DNA of 64,000 nt. It comes from Pseudarthrobacter phenanthrenivorans Sphe3. GTDB lineage: Bacteria; Actinomycetota; Actinomycetes; Actinomycetales; Micrococcaceae. Position 1 is the stretch's first letter; each line of letters opens with the position of its first letter. Below the pieces are notes generated by a model. It searched no databases and was not told where the DNA came from. It saw only the letters and a list, made by a program, of their open reading frames with translations. Of the stretch, positions 25,954 to 35,386 are shown one piece after another. The stretch covers positions 1,488,001-1,552,000 of the forward strand of contig NC_015145.1 in NCBI RefSeq assembly GCF_000189535.1, read 5' to 3'. Both the position numbers and the translations under genes were made by a program.

Positions 25954-26131
25954 AGGAGGATCAACCGCATCACGCATTCGCGGTCCTCGGTAGTGATCCC
26001 CGGGAACGGCTTCCTTGATGAAGCCCCGGCCCGTGGGTCTCGATCGATGACCGGGTGCAGGGCCAGTAGACAGATACTGGGCTGGGTTGATGCGGCTGGA
26101 CTTCCGTAAAACAGAAACGGAGGTGACTCTC
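25954..26131 (+). ncRNA. Structured pnp leader (candidate Actino-pnp motif)
   Basis: The leader is bracketed by a long-range helix, CCGCATCA (25965-25972) with TGATGCGG (26088-26095), and contains the perfect hairpin GGCTTC-CTTGAT-GAAGCC (about 26008-26025). An AGGAGGA (25954-25960) at the 5' side has no start codon behind it. Position and architecture fit the Actino-pnp RNA described upstream of actinobacterial polynucleotide phosphorylase genes, probably an RNase-processed autoregulatory leader. Assigned from memory of the motif, without a covariance search. Confidence 0.55.
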
Positions 26132-28393
26132 TTGGAGGGTCCCGAAATCCAGTTCTCAGAGGCAGTCATTGACAATGGCCGCTTTGGCAAGCGTGTAATC
26201 CGCTTTGAAACCGGCCGCCTCGCCAAGCAGGCAGCCGGCGCAGCGATGGTTTACATCGACGATGACACCGCGCTGCTGTCCGCCACCACCGCCGGCAAGC
26301 ACCCGCGTGAAGGCTTCGATTTCTTCCCGCTCACGGTCGACGTCGAAGAGCGCATGTACGCTGCCGGCCGCATCCCGGGCTCGTTCTTCCGCCGCGAAGG
26401 CCGCCCGTCCACTGAAGCCATCCTGGCCTGCCGCCTGATGGACCGCCCGTTGCGTCCTGCCTTCATCAAGGGCCTGCGCAACGAGGTCCAGATCGTGGTG
26501 ACGGTCCTGGCCATCAACCCCGACGAGCTCTACGACGTGGTGGCCATCAACGCCTCCTCCATGTCCACGCAGCTTTCCGGCCTGCCGTTCTCCGGCCCCA
26601 TCGGCGGCGTCCGCGTTGCCCTGGTCGCCGATGAAAACGGATCACAGTGGGTTGCTTTCCCCAAGCACTCCCAGCTGGAAAACTCCGTGTTCAACATGGT
26701 GGTGGCCGGCCGCATCGCCGGTGACGACGTCGCCATCATGATGGTGGAAGCCGAAGCGACCGACAACTCCTGGAACCTCATCAAGGAACAGGGCGCCACC
26801 GCCCCCACCGAAGAGGTTGTTTCCGAGGGCCTTGAGGCTGCCAAGCCGTTCATCAAGGCACTCTGCGAAGCCCAGGCGGACCTGGCTGCCCGCGCCGCCA
26901 AGCCCACCGTCGAATTCCCCGTGTTCCTGGACTACGAGGACGACGTCTACGCCGCTGTTGAGTCCGCTGCCGCTGACAAGCTGGCCGCTGTCTTCCAGAT
27001 CGCGGACAAGCAGGAGCGCGACAACGCTTCTGACGCCCTTAAGGACGAGGTCACCGCTTCCCTGGCCGGCCAGTTCGAGGGCCGCGAGAAGGAGCTGTCC
27101 GCAGCATTCCGCTCGGTCACCAAGCATGTTGTGCGCCAGCGCATCCTCAAGGACCAGATCCGCATCGACGGCCGCGGCCTGACGGACATCCGCCAGCTCA
27201 CCGCCGAGGTCGAGGTCCTGCCGCGCGTCCACGGCTCCGCCATCTTCGAGCGCGGCGAGACCCAGATCATGGGTGTCACCACGCTGAACATGCTGAAGAT
27301 GGAACAGCAGATCGATTCGCTGTCGCCGGTGAAGACCAAGCGCTACATGCACAACTACAACTTCCCGCCGTACTCCACCGGTGAAACCGGCCGCGTGGGT
27401 TCGCCCAAGCGCCGCGAAATCGGCCACGGTGCCCTGGCAGAGCGTGCACTTGTGCCGGTCCTGCCGTCCCGCGAGGAATTCCCGTACGCCATCCGCCAGG
27501 TATCCGAGGCCCTCGGTTCCAACGGTTCGACGTCCATGGGTTCCGTCTGCGCCTCCACCCTCTCGATGCTGAACGCCGGTGTGCCCCTGAAGGCCGCCGT
27601 CGCCGGTATCGCCATGGGCCTGGTCTCCGACCAGGTTGACGGCCAGACCCGCTACGCGGCACTGACCGACATCCTCGGCGCCGAAGACGCTTTCGGCGAC
27701 ATGGACTTCAAGGTTGCCGGTACCTCCGAGTTCGTCACGGCCATCCAGCTGGACACCAAGCTCGACGGTATCCCCGCATCAGTGCTGGCAGCAGCCCTGA
27801 AGCAGGCCCGCGAAGCCCGGCTGCACATCCTGGAGGTCATCAACTCGGCCATCGACACCCCGGACGAGCTCTCCGAGTTCGCACCGCGCGTCATCGCCGT
27901 GAAGATCCCCGTGGACAAGATCGGCGAGGTCATCGGCCCCAAGGGCAAGATGATCAACCAGATCCAGGAAGACACCGGCGCCGACATCTCCATCGAGGAC
28001 GACGGCACGGTCTACATTGGCGCCACCAACGGCCCGTCTGCAGAAGCAGCACGCTCCGCCATCAACGCCATTGCCAACCCGCAGGTCCCGGAAATCGGCG
28101 AACGCTACCTGGGTACGGTCGTCAAGACCACCACCTTCGGTGCCTTCGTGTCGCTGACCCCGGGCAAGGACGGCCTCCTGCACATCTCCGAGCTGCGCAA
28201 GCTGGCCAACGGCAAGCGCGTGGACAACGTCGATGACGTTGTCTCCGTGGGCCAGAAGGTCCAGGTGGAGATCACCAAGATCGATGACCGTGGAAAGCTC
28301 TCGCTGGCCCCGGTTGTTGCCGAGGAAGAAGGCGCCGAGGTCGAGACCGAGCGCGTCCACACCACCGAACCTGCTGAAGGCGCTGACGTCTAA
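26132..28393 (+). CDS. pnp: Polyribonucleotide nucleotidyltransferase (PNPase)
   Basis: 3'-5' phosphorolytic exoribonuclease (753 aa). Two RNase PH-like domains flank an alpha-helical linker (about residues 1-220 and 320-545); the second carries [20 protein letters not shown] and [16 protein letters not shown] ([20 protein letters not shown]) and S1 ([20 protein letters not shown]) domains follow near the C-terminus. The start is TTG 26132: the protein then begins [16 protein letters not shown], and GGAGGTGA (26119-26126) is 5 nt upstream. The acidic tail after the S1 domain is short. Confidence 0.97.
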   Translation: MEGPEIQFSEAVIDNGRFGKRVIRFETGRLAKQAAGAAMVYIDDDTALLSATTAGKHPREGFDFFPLTVDVEERMYAAGRIPGSFFRREGRPSTEAILACRLMDRPLRPAFIKGLRNEVQIVVTVLAINPDELYDVVAINASSMSTQLSGLPFSGPIGGVRVALVADENGSQWVAFPKHSQLENSVFNMVVAGRIAGDDVAIMMVEAEATDNSWNLIKEQGATAPTEEVVSEGLEAAKPFIKALCEAQADLAARAAKPTVEFPVFLDYEDDVYAAVESAAADKLAAVFQIADKQERDNASDALKDEVTASLAGQFEGREKELSAAFRSVTKHVVRQRILKDQIRIDGRGLTDIRQLTAEVEVLPRVHGSAIFERGETQIMGVTTLNMLKMEQQIDSLSPVKTKRYMHNYNFPPYSTGETGRVGSPKRREIGHGALAERALVPVLPSREEFPYAIRQVSEALGSNGSTSMGSVCASTLSMLNAGVPLKAAVAGIAMGLVSDQVDGQTRYAALTDILGAEDAFGDMDFKVAGTSEFVTAIQLDTKLDGIPASVLAAALKQAREARLHILEVINSAIDTPDELSEFAPRVIAVKIPVDKIGEVIGPKGKMINQIQEDTGADISIEDDGTVYIGATNGPSAEAARSAINAIANPQVPEIGERYLGTVVKTTTFGAFVSLTPGKDGLLHISELRKLANGKRVDNVDDVVSVGQKVQVEITKIDDRGKLSLAPVVAEEEGAEVETERVHTTEPAEGADV

Positions 28394-28420
28394 AGTTCCG
28401 GTTTCGGTACTGGCATAATC

Positions 28421-28453
28421 GGCGGGGCCGGTGGATGATCCACCGGCCCCGCC
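28421..28453 (+). terminator. pnp terminator hairpin
   Basis: GGCGGGGCCGGTG (28421-28433) pairs perfectly with CACCGGCCCCGCC (28441-28453) across a 7-nt loop. The T-tract is weak (GCTGTTAC). Confidence 0.7.
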
Positions 28454-28503
28454 GCTGTTACGATGGCAGCCAGATCCCGGCTGCCCCTTTTTGAAAGGCC
28501 TCA

Positions 28504-29847
28504 ATGACTGTTGTACCCCTGCCGCTTGAGCAGAACCACCGCGGCGACACCCTGGTCCACGGTTCCGACGGCGGCTCCGAGGTCCGGCGTTCGGTGCTGC
28601 CCGGGGGAGTGCGGGTGCTCACCGAGGCGATGCCCGGGCAGAGGTCGGCCACCATCGGTTTCTGGGTGGGAGTGGGTTCCCGGGACGAGGCACCCGGCCA
28701 GCACGGCTCCACCCACTTCCTGGAGCACCTCCTGTTCAAGGGAACCAGGCGCCGCACCGCGCTGGAGATTGCTTCCGCCTTTGACGAGGTGGGTGGTGAG
28801 TCCAACGCCGCGACCGCCAAGGAAAGCACCTGCTATTTTGCCCGCGTCCTGGACACGGACCTGCCCATGGCCATCGACGTCATCGCGGACATGATCACCG
28901 GCGCAGTCCTTGATCCCGCTGAAATGGAGCAGGAGCGCGACGTCATCCTTGAGGAAATCGCCATGGACAGCGATGACCCCACAGATGTGGCCCATGAGCA
29001 CTTCGTGTCAGCAGTACTGGGCAGCCACCCGCTGGGCCGCCCCATTGGCGGTACTCCGGACGCCATCCGGGCCGTGGCCCGGGATTCAGTGTGGGAGCAC
29101 TACCAGCGCTATTACCGTCCGGACGAACTAGTGATTACCGCAGCCGGCGGCCTGGAGCACGACGTCGTGTGCGACCTTGTGGTGGAGGCGCTTGAGTCTG
29201 CGGGCTGGTCACTTGAGGCCGATGCGGCACCGGTGGATCGACGGTCCACCGAGCGTGCCCTCATTACCGGGACCGCCGGTCTCCACGTCGTCAAACGCGC
29301 CGTCGAGCAGGCGAACATCATCATGGGTTGCCCCACCATCGTTGCGACCGACGAACGGCGCTATGTCATGAGCGTCCTCAACGCCGTGCTCGGCGGGGGT
29401 ATGTCCTCACGGCTGTTCCAGGAGATCCGCGAGAAGCGCGGCCTGGTGTATTCCACGTACTCGTTTGCGTCCTCCTACGCGGATGCCGGCTACTTCGGTA
29501 TGTACGCCGGGTGCACGCCGTCCAAGGTGCGCCAGGTGCTGGACCTGCTTGCTGTGGAGCTGGACAAGCTGGCGGAGCATGGAATTTCCGACGACGAGCT
29601 CCGCAAGGCAGTGGGCCAGCTCGGCGGCGGCATTGTGCTCGCCCTCGAGGACACGGGCTCGCGAATGTCCCGGCTGGGCCGGGCGGAGCTCGTCTCGGGC
29701 GAGTACCAGGACATCGACGAAACGCTGCGCCTGATCAAGGCCGTCACGGCGGAGCAGGTCCAGGAGCTCGCGGCCGAACTGGCAGCGGCGCCCCGGACTG
29801 TGACTGTTGTAGGACCATTCGAGGAAACTGAAACCTTCGGGCTTTAA
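28504..29847 (+). CDS. M16 family zinc metalloprotease (processing-peptidase-like)
   Basis: A 447-aa pitrilysin/M16B protein. The inverted zinc motif HFLEHLLFKGT (HxxEH, about residues 77-87) is followed by the distal Glu in the ESNAATAKESTCYFARV region. The C-terminal half carries RGLVYSTYSFASSYADAGYF and the R/Y substrate loop. Genes of this family follow pnp in many actinobacteria. Bacterial relatives degrade short peptides or process proteins; the target is unknown. ATG 28504 has GAAAGG 5 nt upstream. A DUF1579-like gene follows 37 bp later. Confidence 0.92.
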   Translation: MTVVPLPLEQNHRGDTLVHGSDGGSEVRRSVLPGGVRVLTEAMPGQRSATIGFWVGVGSRDEAPGQHGSTHFLEHLLFKGTRRRTALEIASAFDEVGGESNAATAKESTCYFARVLDTDLPMAIDVIADMITGAVLDPAEMEQERDVILEEIAMDSDDPTDVAHEHFVSAVLGSHPLGRPIGGTPDAIRAVARDSVWEHYQRYYRPDELVITAAGGLEHDVVCDLVVEALESAGWSLEADAAPVDRRSTERALITGTAGLHVVKRAVEQANIIMGCPTIVATDERRYVMSVLNAVLGGGMSSRLFQEIREKRGLVYSTYSFASSYADAGYFGMYAGCTPSKVRQVLDLLAVELDKLAEHGISDDELRKAVGQLGGGIVLALEDTGSRMSRLGRAELVSGEYQDIDETLRLIKAVTAEQVQELAAELAAAPRTVTVVGPFEETETFGL

Positions 29848-29884
29848 CAGGGAATGCCAAGTCTCGGCAGGAAGGCGGCGGATC

Positions 29885-30388
29885 GTGGAAGGAGCCATGC
29901 CGGCGCGCGGTCCCGGAGCCTTGGCAGGCTTCCTTGGCCACTGGCGCGGGACTACCAGGTTTGCCGCCGGTCCCTGGGGGCAGGAAGAACGTTCTGTTGA
30001 ATCAGAAGTGACATACAGGGCCGTGGCTGCTGGTACCGCTGTGGTGCAGAGCTACCGTCATCTTGAACCGGACGGGACGCATTTCGAAGGCTACGGGATC
30101 TTTACCGTCGATCCCGCCCATCAGGACGTCCTCTGGTACTACGTGGACAACGCCAGTCCGGGCCAGGCGGCACCAGTCCGCTGCACATGGCACGACGGTG
30201 TCCTTCGGGTTGAACGGCGCAGCAGTGCGGGCTGGACCCGCCATACCCTGAGGGTCGACGGCGACGTACTCACGCACGTCACGGAAGTTCGCAACCGTGG
30301 CCGCAAGGCCGGCGGGGAGTCTGGGGAAGCCGACGGCGCTGGCTCAGCGTATGTTCCCTTTATGACATCGAGGTTCCAGCGGAGCTGA
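29885..30388 (+). CDS. DUF1579-like (lipocalin-type fold) protein
   Basis: A 167-aa protein with the pattern GALAGFLGHWRGTTRF near the N-terminus, then alternating beta-strand-like segments (TAVVQSYRHLEPDGTHFEGY, DVLWYYVDNASPG, HTLRVDGDVLTHVTEV), as in DUF1579/THAP4-like beta-barrels. No signal peptide or catalytic motif is visible. GTG 29885 is the likely start; ATG 29897 is an alternative with GGAAGGAG only 2 nt upstream. It is convergent with the HNH gene, the stops lying about 30 bp apart. No function is assigned. Confidence 0.65.
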   Translation: MEGAMPARGPGALAGFLGHWRGTTRFAAGPWGQEERSVESEVTYRAVAAGTAVVQSYRHLEPDGTHFEGYGIFTVDPAHQDVLWYYVDNASPGQAAPVRCTWHDGVLRVERRSSAGWTRHTLRVDGDVLTHVTEVRNRGRKAGGESGEADGAGSAYVPFMTSRFQRS

Positions 30389-30418
30389 CAGTTTCCAGCG
30401 ACTGCCGGTAGGGCAGGG

Positions 30419-32188
30419 TCAGACCTGTGCCATGTCCCACTCCCACTCTTTGAGCGGGTGCTTCGGCAGTTTCGGGAGGACGGCATAGAAGTCGTCCCAC
30501 ACAGGATCGTCGGGCGGCATGTCGTCTGCATCCACGAGGTGGTCCTCTTCATGGGGCGGCTCCGCCGTCAGAAGCGTGAGCATTACCGTGGCGCTGGCCG
30601 GTGTGATTGCACCCGCCGTTGCACCTGTTTCACCTGTACCCGGCCCCTCGGCTGCATTAGGACGAATCCCGGGAGGCCATTCTGGTGGATGCCAGTCGTG
30701 GTGTTCGGCTTTGTAGTCCCGTCCGGTTGGCGAGATCCAGCCGGGTGGTTCGTTCCGGGTTGCGGAGGTGGGTTCCCAGCCGCTGTTGTGTTTAAGGCGG
30801 TGGTGTTTCGGGCAAAGTTGAGCCAGGTTGCTGATGCCGGTGGTTCCGCCGTGTTGCCAGGCTGTTAGGTGGTCCGCACCGTTGTCGAATGCAGGGTTGT
30901 TGCAACCGGGGAAGGTGCATTTGCCGTCCCTTAGCCGCAGTGCATTCTTCATGGCCTGGGTCAGCCGATAACTGGTCCTTCCGATTTCCAGTGGCGCACC
31001 ATCGTGGGGATCAATGAGCACGCGGTAGAACGAGCCAGCGCCGTTGGCAACGAGCTTCCTCGCCATGGAGGCAGGGATTGGTCCGAACCCGTCCAGGCTT
31101 GCGGGTTCGTCGGTGAGGCCGAGAAGTGAGAACACCGGGACCGTGACCAGGACCTGGGCGTCCGGGACCGGGACACTGGCGAGATTGGAGGAGCCGTAAG
31201 CCGTGGTGGTGTCACCAGTGTCACCAGTGTCATCGGTGTCAACCGCGGCCAGCGAGGCCCTCCCGATCGGGTCGCCGGCGGGTCCTTCAGCTTCGTTGTC
31301 TTGTCCTGCGCTCTTTGCCGCGGCCTTACTTCTGACAGGTCCTGCGCTGAGGAGCAAGTGGGCGACGATGTCGGGACGTAACTGCGTCATCGTGCGGGGC
31401 TCGTCGGGACCTTGGAGCCCGCGGGCGAGGGCGGTGGTGCGGTTCCAGATCGCGTTTGCGGTGTCGCCGGGCAGGTACAGCGAGAGCCAGGCCATGCCGT
31501 CGCGGTCCGGGGCGTATTCCATGCGCCGGTCCGCTGCACTCTTGGCGTGGCGCTGTTCGAGGGACTCGGGGTGGTGGCGTTCCCGCCAGGCCCGGACCTT
31601 GGCCCGGAAGCGTGTGGGGACCAGGTCACCGGCTGCGGCACGGCGGGGTGGGTTCGGCGCGTCGGGGTCCAGGAAATGGGCGACCAGGGCGGTGGCGCCG
31701 GCGGGGCTGAGGCTGTCTGTTTCATCGGCGATGATTTTGGCGTGCTGCCAGGAGATGGTCCCGGCGGAGAGGGCGTCCATGACCAGCGGGTGGGAGTGCA
31801 GCTGCCGGGACTGGGTGACCAGCGCCCCGGCCGCGCTGGAGCTTATGGTGAGGACCCCGGCGATTTCCTCCACCGCGGACATGTCGGCGTAGGTCCGTTC
31901 ATGCACGGGCGCCTCGGGCGGGATCATGGCGTGCTGGATGCCGACTGCCTCGGCGGCGTCGCGGGCTTTGACCGCGGCGATCTGCGCTTCGAGTTGCTTT
32001 GCCACCGCCAGGCGCTCCAGGCGGAGCTCGTATCGCCTCTGCAGCACATTAACCCCGGCACCCGCATCAGTGCCGGATTCCAGAGCGGCATCCTCGAGAA
32101 ACAGGGCATCCAGGCGAGCGGTGGAGGCCTGAATGCCCTCCATCGCTGGTGCCGTGCCCGCGCCGTTTCCCATGCAAACATCATCCAT
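30419..32188 (-). CDS. DUF222 / 13E12-repeat HNH endonuclease-like protein
   Basis: A 589-aa protein of the large actinobacterial 13E12 family. An N-terminal DUF222 region (about residues 30-350) is joined through an acidic Thr/Asp linker to a C-terminal HNH domain: CTFPGCNNPAFDNGADHLTA (zinc Cys pair and the His of HNH) then NLAQLCPKHHRLKH. The HNH residues look intact, so nuclease activity is possible. The start is uncertain: ATG 32188, 32173 and 32143 are candidates without good RBS. It lies 52 bp downstream of moaD on the same strand, unrelated in function. A 9-bp repeat (TGTCACCAG-like, about 31207-31240) encodes the Asp/Thr linker. Confidence 0.82.
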   Translation of the reverse strand: MDDVCMGNGAGTAPAMEGIQASTARLDALFLEDAALESGTDAGAGVNVLQRRYELRLERLAVAKQLEAQIAAVKARDAAEAVGIQHAMIPPEAPVHERTYADMSAVEEIAGVLTISSSAAGALVTQSRQLHSHPLVMDALSAGTISWQHAKIIADETDSLSPAGATALVAHFLDPDAPNPPRRAAAGDLVPTRFRAKVRAWRERHHPESLEQRHAKSAADRRMEYAPDRDGMAWLSLYLPGDTANAIWNRTTALARGLQGPDEPRTMTQLRPDIVAHLLLSAGPVRSKAAAKSAGQDNEAEGPAGDPIGRASLAAVDTDDTGDTGDTTTAYGSSNLASVPVPDAQVLVTVPVFSLLGLTDEPASLDGFGPIPASMARKLVANGAGSFYRVLIDPHDGAPLEIGRTSYRLTQAMKNALRLRDGKCTFPGCNNPAFDNGADHLTAWQHGGTTGISNLAQLCPKHHRLKHNSGWEPTSATRNEPPGWISPTGRDYKAEHHDWHPPEWPPGIRPNAAEGPGTGETGATAGAITPASATVMLTLLTAEPPHEEDHLVDADDMPPDDPVWDDFYAVLPKLPKHPLKEWEWDMAQV

Positions 32189-32240
32189 CGAGGCACTGAC
32201 ATTCCCGGTGACCTGCAGACCAAACGCGGCAGGGCTGCTC

Positions 32241-32507
32241 CTAGCCCCCGGCGAAGGGAGGCAGCACATCCACCACGTCGTCGGCCTTCAGCACCGCGCC
32301 GTGGTCCCTTACCGCCACCTCGTTGAGCAGGAAGCTGCTTCTCGACAGGATGCGCGGCAGCGGAGGAGTGCCGGCAGGCGGTTCGGGCCGCTCCACGGAC
32401 AGCACGGCCTCCAGCAGGTCGGCAACAGTGGCACCAGGCGCCAGCTCGAAGCGCTCTTCCTCAAGGCCGGCCGCGGCGCGCGCGGCAGCGAAGTAACGTA
32501 CGTTCAA
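32241..32507 (-). CDS. moaD: MoaD/ThiS-like molybdopterin synthase small subunit
   Basis: Ubiquitin-like sulfur carrier (88 aa) that delivers sulfur for molybdopterin synthesis with MoaE. It starts NVRYFAAARAAAG and ends in DVVDVLPPFAGG; the C-terminal Gly-Gly is the thiocarboxylation site and is essential. The start is TTG 32507, 5 nt beyond the moaA stop; no better codon precedes the conserved first strand. Cotranscribed with moaA on the minus strand. The partner moaE is on the opposite strand about 5 kb away. Confidence 0.9.
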   Translation of the reverse strand: MNVRYFAAARAAAGLEEERFELAPGATVADLLEAVLSVERPEPPAGTPPLPRILSRSSFLLNEVAVRDHGAVLKADDVVDVLPPFAGG

Positions 32508-32512
32508 AAGTT

Positions 32513-33640
32513 TCAGCCCCCGATGGCGCTCATGCTGCGGTCCGGCTGGACGAAGTCCGGAGCGTCAAGCCCCACGTGGTCCATTCCGTGGGCTTTTGGC
32601 TTGAGCCACATGGCGTCCTGCCACCGCCGGGCAAGAGCCTCGTCGCTGGCGCCTGAACGCAGCAGGCCAAGCAGGTCGAACTCTTCGCGCGAAAACAGGC
32701 AGCTCATGATCTTCCCCTCTGCCGTGATCCGCGTCCGGCGGCAGTCCGAGCAGAAGGGTTCGGTTACGGAAGCAATAATCCCCACGGTGCCCAGCACCGG
32801 ACCGGACGAGCCGCCGGACCCTGCCGTCCGCCGTCGTACTTCAAAGCGTTCCGCGGGGGCGCCGTCACGGGCCCGCGGGTCGGGGCTGAGGACGAAGTCC
32901 GATGAGAGCAACTGGCGGATCTCAGCGGCCGTGATCATATTCCGCCGCGTCCAGCCGTGGTCAGCGTCGAGCGGCATCTGCTCGATAAACCTCAGCTCAT
33001 AGCCACGCTCCAGCGCCCAAGCCAGCAGGGCCGGCGCCTCGGCGTCGTTAATGCCCCGCATCAGGACCGCATTGAGCTTGACGGGCCCGAGCCCGGCCGC
33101 CCAGGCCGCATCCACCCCGGCCAGCACCTGGTCCAGGAAAGGCCTGCGCGTGAGCTGGGTGAACGTCTCCTCGTGCAACGAGTCGAGGGAGACATTGATG
33201 CGGGTCAGGCCCGCGGCCTTCAACGCCGCCGCCTTCTTCGCCAGGCCCACCCCATTGCTCGTCATTGAGATGGGCAATGCCGGATGATTGCGGCGCAGCG
33301 CGGCGATGATGTCCACCAGGTCATGCCGGACCAGAGGCTCGCCGCCGGTCAGCCGCAGTTCACGCACGCCCAGCTGCTCCACGCCGATCCGCACGATGCG
33401 GACAATCTCCTCCGCCGACATCACAGCCTGCTTTGCAAGCCACTCCAGGCCCTCGGCAGGCATGCAGTATGTGCAGCGCAGGTTGCATTTGTCCGTCAGG
33501 GATAGCCGCATGTCCGTGGCGCGGCGGCCGTAACGGTCGGCCAGTCCGGCCGGAGCATCGGCCGGACGGGCGGCCGGGTCGGAGGGCAGCGATGCGCCTG
33601 CTTCCTCGCGCGGCTGCGGCATGCCTAGCTGGACACTCAT
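32513..33640 (-). CDS. moaA: GTP 3',8-cyclase
   Basis: Radical SAM enzyme (375 aa) that converts GTP to the cyclic intermediate of molybdopterin synthesis together with MoaC. The N-terminal 4Fe-4S site is KCNLRCTYC (CxxxCxxC, about residues 51-59), with LRLTGGEPLVRHDL following. The C-terminal cluster site is EPFCSDCRRTRITAEGKIMSC, and the protein ends in Gly-Gly. An N-terminal extension of about 35 residues is Pro/Ala-rich. ATG 33640 is preceded by TAGCCT at 6 nt, predicting a leaderless mRNA. Confidence 0.96.
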   Translation of the reverse strand: MSVQLGMPQPREEAGASLPSDPAARPADAPAGLADRYGRRATDMRLSLTDKCNLRCTYCMPAEGLEWLAKQAVMSAEEIVRIVRIGVEQLGVRELRLTGGEPLVRHDLVDIIAALRRNHPALPISMTSNGVGLAKKAAALKAAGLTRINVSLDSLHEETFTQLTRRPFLDQVLAGVDAAWAAGLGPVKLNAVLMRGINDAEAPALLAWALERGYELRFIEQMPLDADHGWTRRNMITAAEIRQLLSSDFVLSPDPRARDGAPAERFEVRRRTAGSGGSSGPVLGTVGIIASVTEPFCSDCRRTRITAEGKIMSCLFSREEFDLLGLLRSGASDEALARRWQDAMWLKPKAHGMDHVGLDAPDFVQPDRSMSAIGG

Positions 33641-33757
33641 GGATTCAGGCTACGCCACGATGGGCGCTGCATCACACCCGTGACGGTCTGTGCCATGCAA
33701 GCAGGTTGCGCTGGGGAGGCAAGTGCCGCCGCTATCCTCCGTATCTATGCTGGAGGT
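33641..33757. promoter_or_regulatory. Divergent leaderless promoters (moaA / molybdoenzyme)
   Basis: TAGCCT (33652-33647, minus) ends 6 nt before the moaA ATG, and TATGCT (33746-33751, plus) ends 6 nt before GTG 33758. Both Moco synthesis and the enzyme likely to use it are therefore served from one 117-bp intergenic region. No Moco riboswitch fold was recognised; the gap is too short for one plus both promoters. Confidence 0.6.
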
Positions 33758-35386
33758 GTGAACAGCTCCCAGCCACAGCAGGCAGGGCACGACGGCGGGA
33801 CGCGGCTTCCGGAGCCACCGCCGCCTGCACTGCAGCGCGGGTCCGGACCGCGGCGACGGACATGGCTGGCGGCCGCGGCTGGTGCAGTCGCCGTGGGCTG
33901 TGCAGTGGTGCTGGGGGAGCTTGCGGCGGGATTCTTCAGTCCGGCGCTCTCACCGGTGACTGCTGTTGGCAGCGCCGTGATCGACGCCGTTCCGCCCGGT
34001 GTGAAGGATTGGGCTGTCGCCGTTTTCGGTGTCGCAGACAAGCTGGCCCTCCTCGCGGGCATGGGCCTGGTCATAGCTGCATTGGCCGGGTTGGCTGGAG
34101 TACTTGAGCGCCGCCGGCGTTTTGCCGGTGTTGCCCTGATTGCCGTCTTCGGAGCAGTGGGCCTGGTAGCGGTGCTGACGCGGGCACAAGCAACCTTCAA
34201 CGCCGCCGCCCTGGCCGTGGTGACCGCTGCCGGTGCCGGTGCACTGCTGAGGTTCCTGATCCGCCGGCTGGAGGAGTGGAAGGACAACGCATCCGGGCAG
34301 GCAGCCGATCCCGTGCAACCTCGCCGCCGCTTCCTCCAGGCTGTGGCGGGCGGAGCCGCTGTCACCGCCATCGGCGGCATTCTTGCCGGAGTGTGGCGGG
34401 GGACCGCCGCCGTGGTCAGCGAAGCAAGGAGCCGACTAATGCTGCCGGTCCCCGCGTCGCCTGCGCCGCCGATACCCGCCGGCGCGGAGGCAGGGATCAA
34501 CGGTATGCCCCGGCTGGTCACGGCCAATCCGGATTTTTACCGGATCGATACGGCGCTGGCTGTCCCTTCCCTCAACCCCGACACCTGGGTCCTGAACGTC
34601 ACCGGAATGGTGGACCGGGAGGTGGCGTTGAACTTCACCGAGCTCCTCGCGAAACCACTGATCGAACGCCACATCACCATCGCCTGCGTTTCCAACAGCG
34701 TGGGCGGGGACCTGATCGGCAATGCACGCTGGCTGGGCTGGCCCGTCCGGGAACTGCTGGCCCTGGCAGGCCCTCGGCCCGGCGCGGACATGGTGCTGTC
34801 GCGCAGCACCGACGGCTGGACGGCGGGCACCCCGCTCGAAATCCTCACTGACGGCAGGGATGCGCTGCTTGCCGTCGGCATGAACGGCGAACCCCTTCCC
34901 CTGGAGCATGGATTCCCGGCCCGACTGGTAGTACCGGGGCTCTACGGCTACGTCTCCGCCACCAAATGGGTCACGGAGCTCAAAGTCACCAGGTTCGCTG
35001 ACGACGCCGGTTACTGGACGCCGAGGGGCTGGTCGGAGCGCGGTCCCATCAAAATGTCATCAAGGATTGACGTGCCCCGCAGCGGCGAGCGCCTCGGGAA
35101 GGGAACGGTGGTGTTCGGCGGCGTGGCCTGGGCCCAGCGCACGGGGATCGGAAAGGTGGAGCTTCGCGTTAACCGCGGCCAGTGGCAGCGTGCGGAGCTG
35201 GCCAGGGCAATCTCGCCTGACACTTGGTGCCAATGGAAGCTGGGCGTGGACCTGGCGGAAGGGCAGTATGAGGTTCAGGTCCGTGCCACGGATCTCGCAG
35301 GCCGCGTGCAGGACGGGCAGGACAGGCCGCCCGCCCCCGACGGCGCCACGGGCTTCCACACCGTTAGAGTGGACGTGCAAACCTGA
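33758..35386 (+). CDS. Membrane molybdopterin-dependent oxidoreductase (sulfite oxidase family)
   Basis: A 542-aa protein with five predicted N-terminal membrane helices (about residues 25-47, 75-95, 103-123, 128-148, 190-212). An extracytoplasmic sulfite-oxidase-like Moco domain (about 240-430) and a C-terminal dimerisation/Ig-like domain (about 440-540) follow. The molybdenum-ligand Cys lies in ITIACVSNSVGGDLIGNA, followed by ARWLGWPVRELLALAG. The sulfite oxidase fold is clear, but the substrate is not. GTG 33758 follows TATGCT by 6 nt. Its stop overlaps the moeA start, so enzyme and cofactor assembly are translationally linked. Confidence 0.88.
   Translation: MNSSQPQQAGHDGGTRLPEPPPPALQRGSGPRRRTWLAAAAGAVAVGCAVVLGELAAGFFSPALSPVTAVGSAVIDAVPPGVKDWAVAVFGVADKLALLAGMGLVIAALAGLAGVLERRRRFAGVALIAVFGAVGLVAVLTRAQATFNAAALAVVTAAGAGALLRFLIRRLEEWKDNASGQAADPVQPRRRFLQAVAGGAAVTAIGGILAGVWRGTAAVVSEARSRLMLPVPASPAPPIPAGAEAGINGMPRLVTANPDFYRIDTALAVPSLNPDTWVLNVTGMVDREVALNFTELLAKPLIERHITIACVSNSVGGDLIGNARWLGWPVRELLALAGPRPGADMVLSRSTDGWTAGTPLEILTDGRDALLAVGMNGEPLPLEHGFPARLVVPGLYGYVSATKWVTELKVTRFADDAGYWTPRGWSERGPIKMSSRIDVPRSGERLGKGTVVFGGVAWAQRTGIGKVELRVNRGQWQRAELARAISPDTWCQWKLGVDLAEGQYEVQVRATDLAGRVQDGQDRPPAPDGATGFHTVRVDVQT

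Noticed and set aside
33680..33757. Upstream extension of the molybdoenzyme reading frame
   Set aside because: The -10 TATGCT at 33746-33751 lies within it and the next codon, GTG 33758, is at the predicted transcription start.
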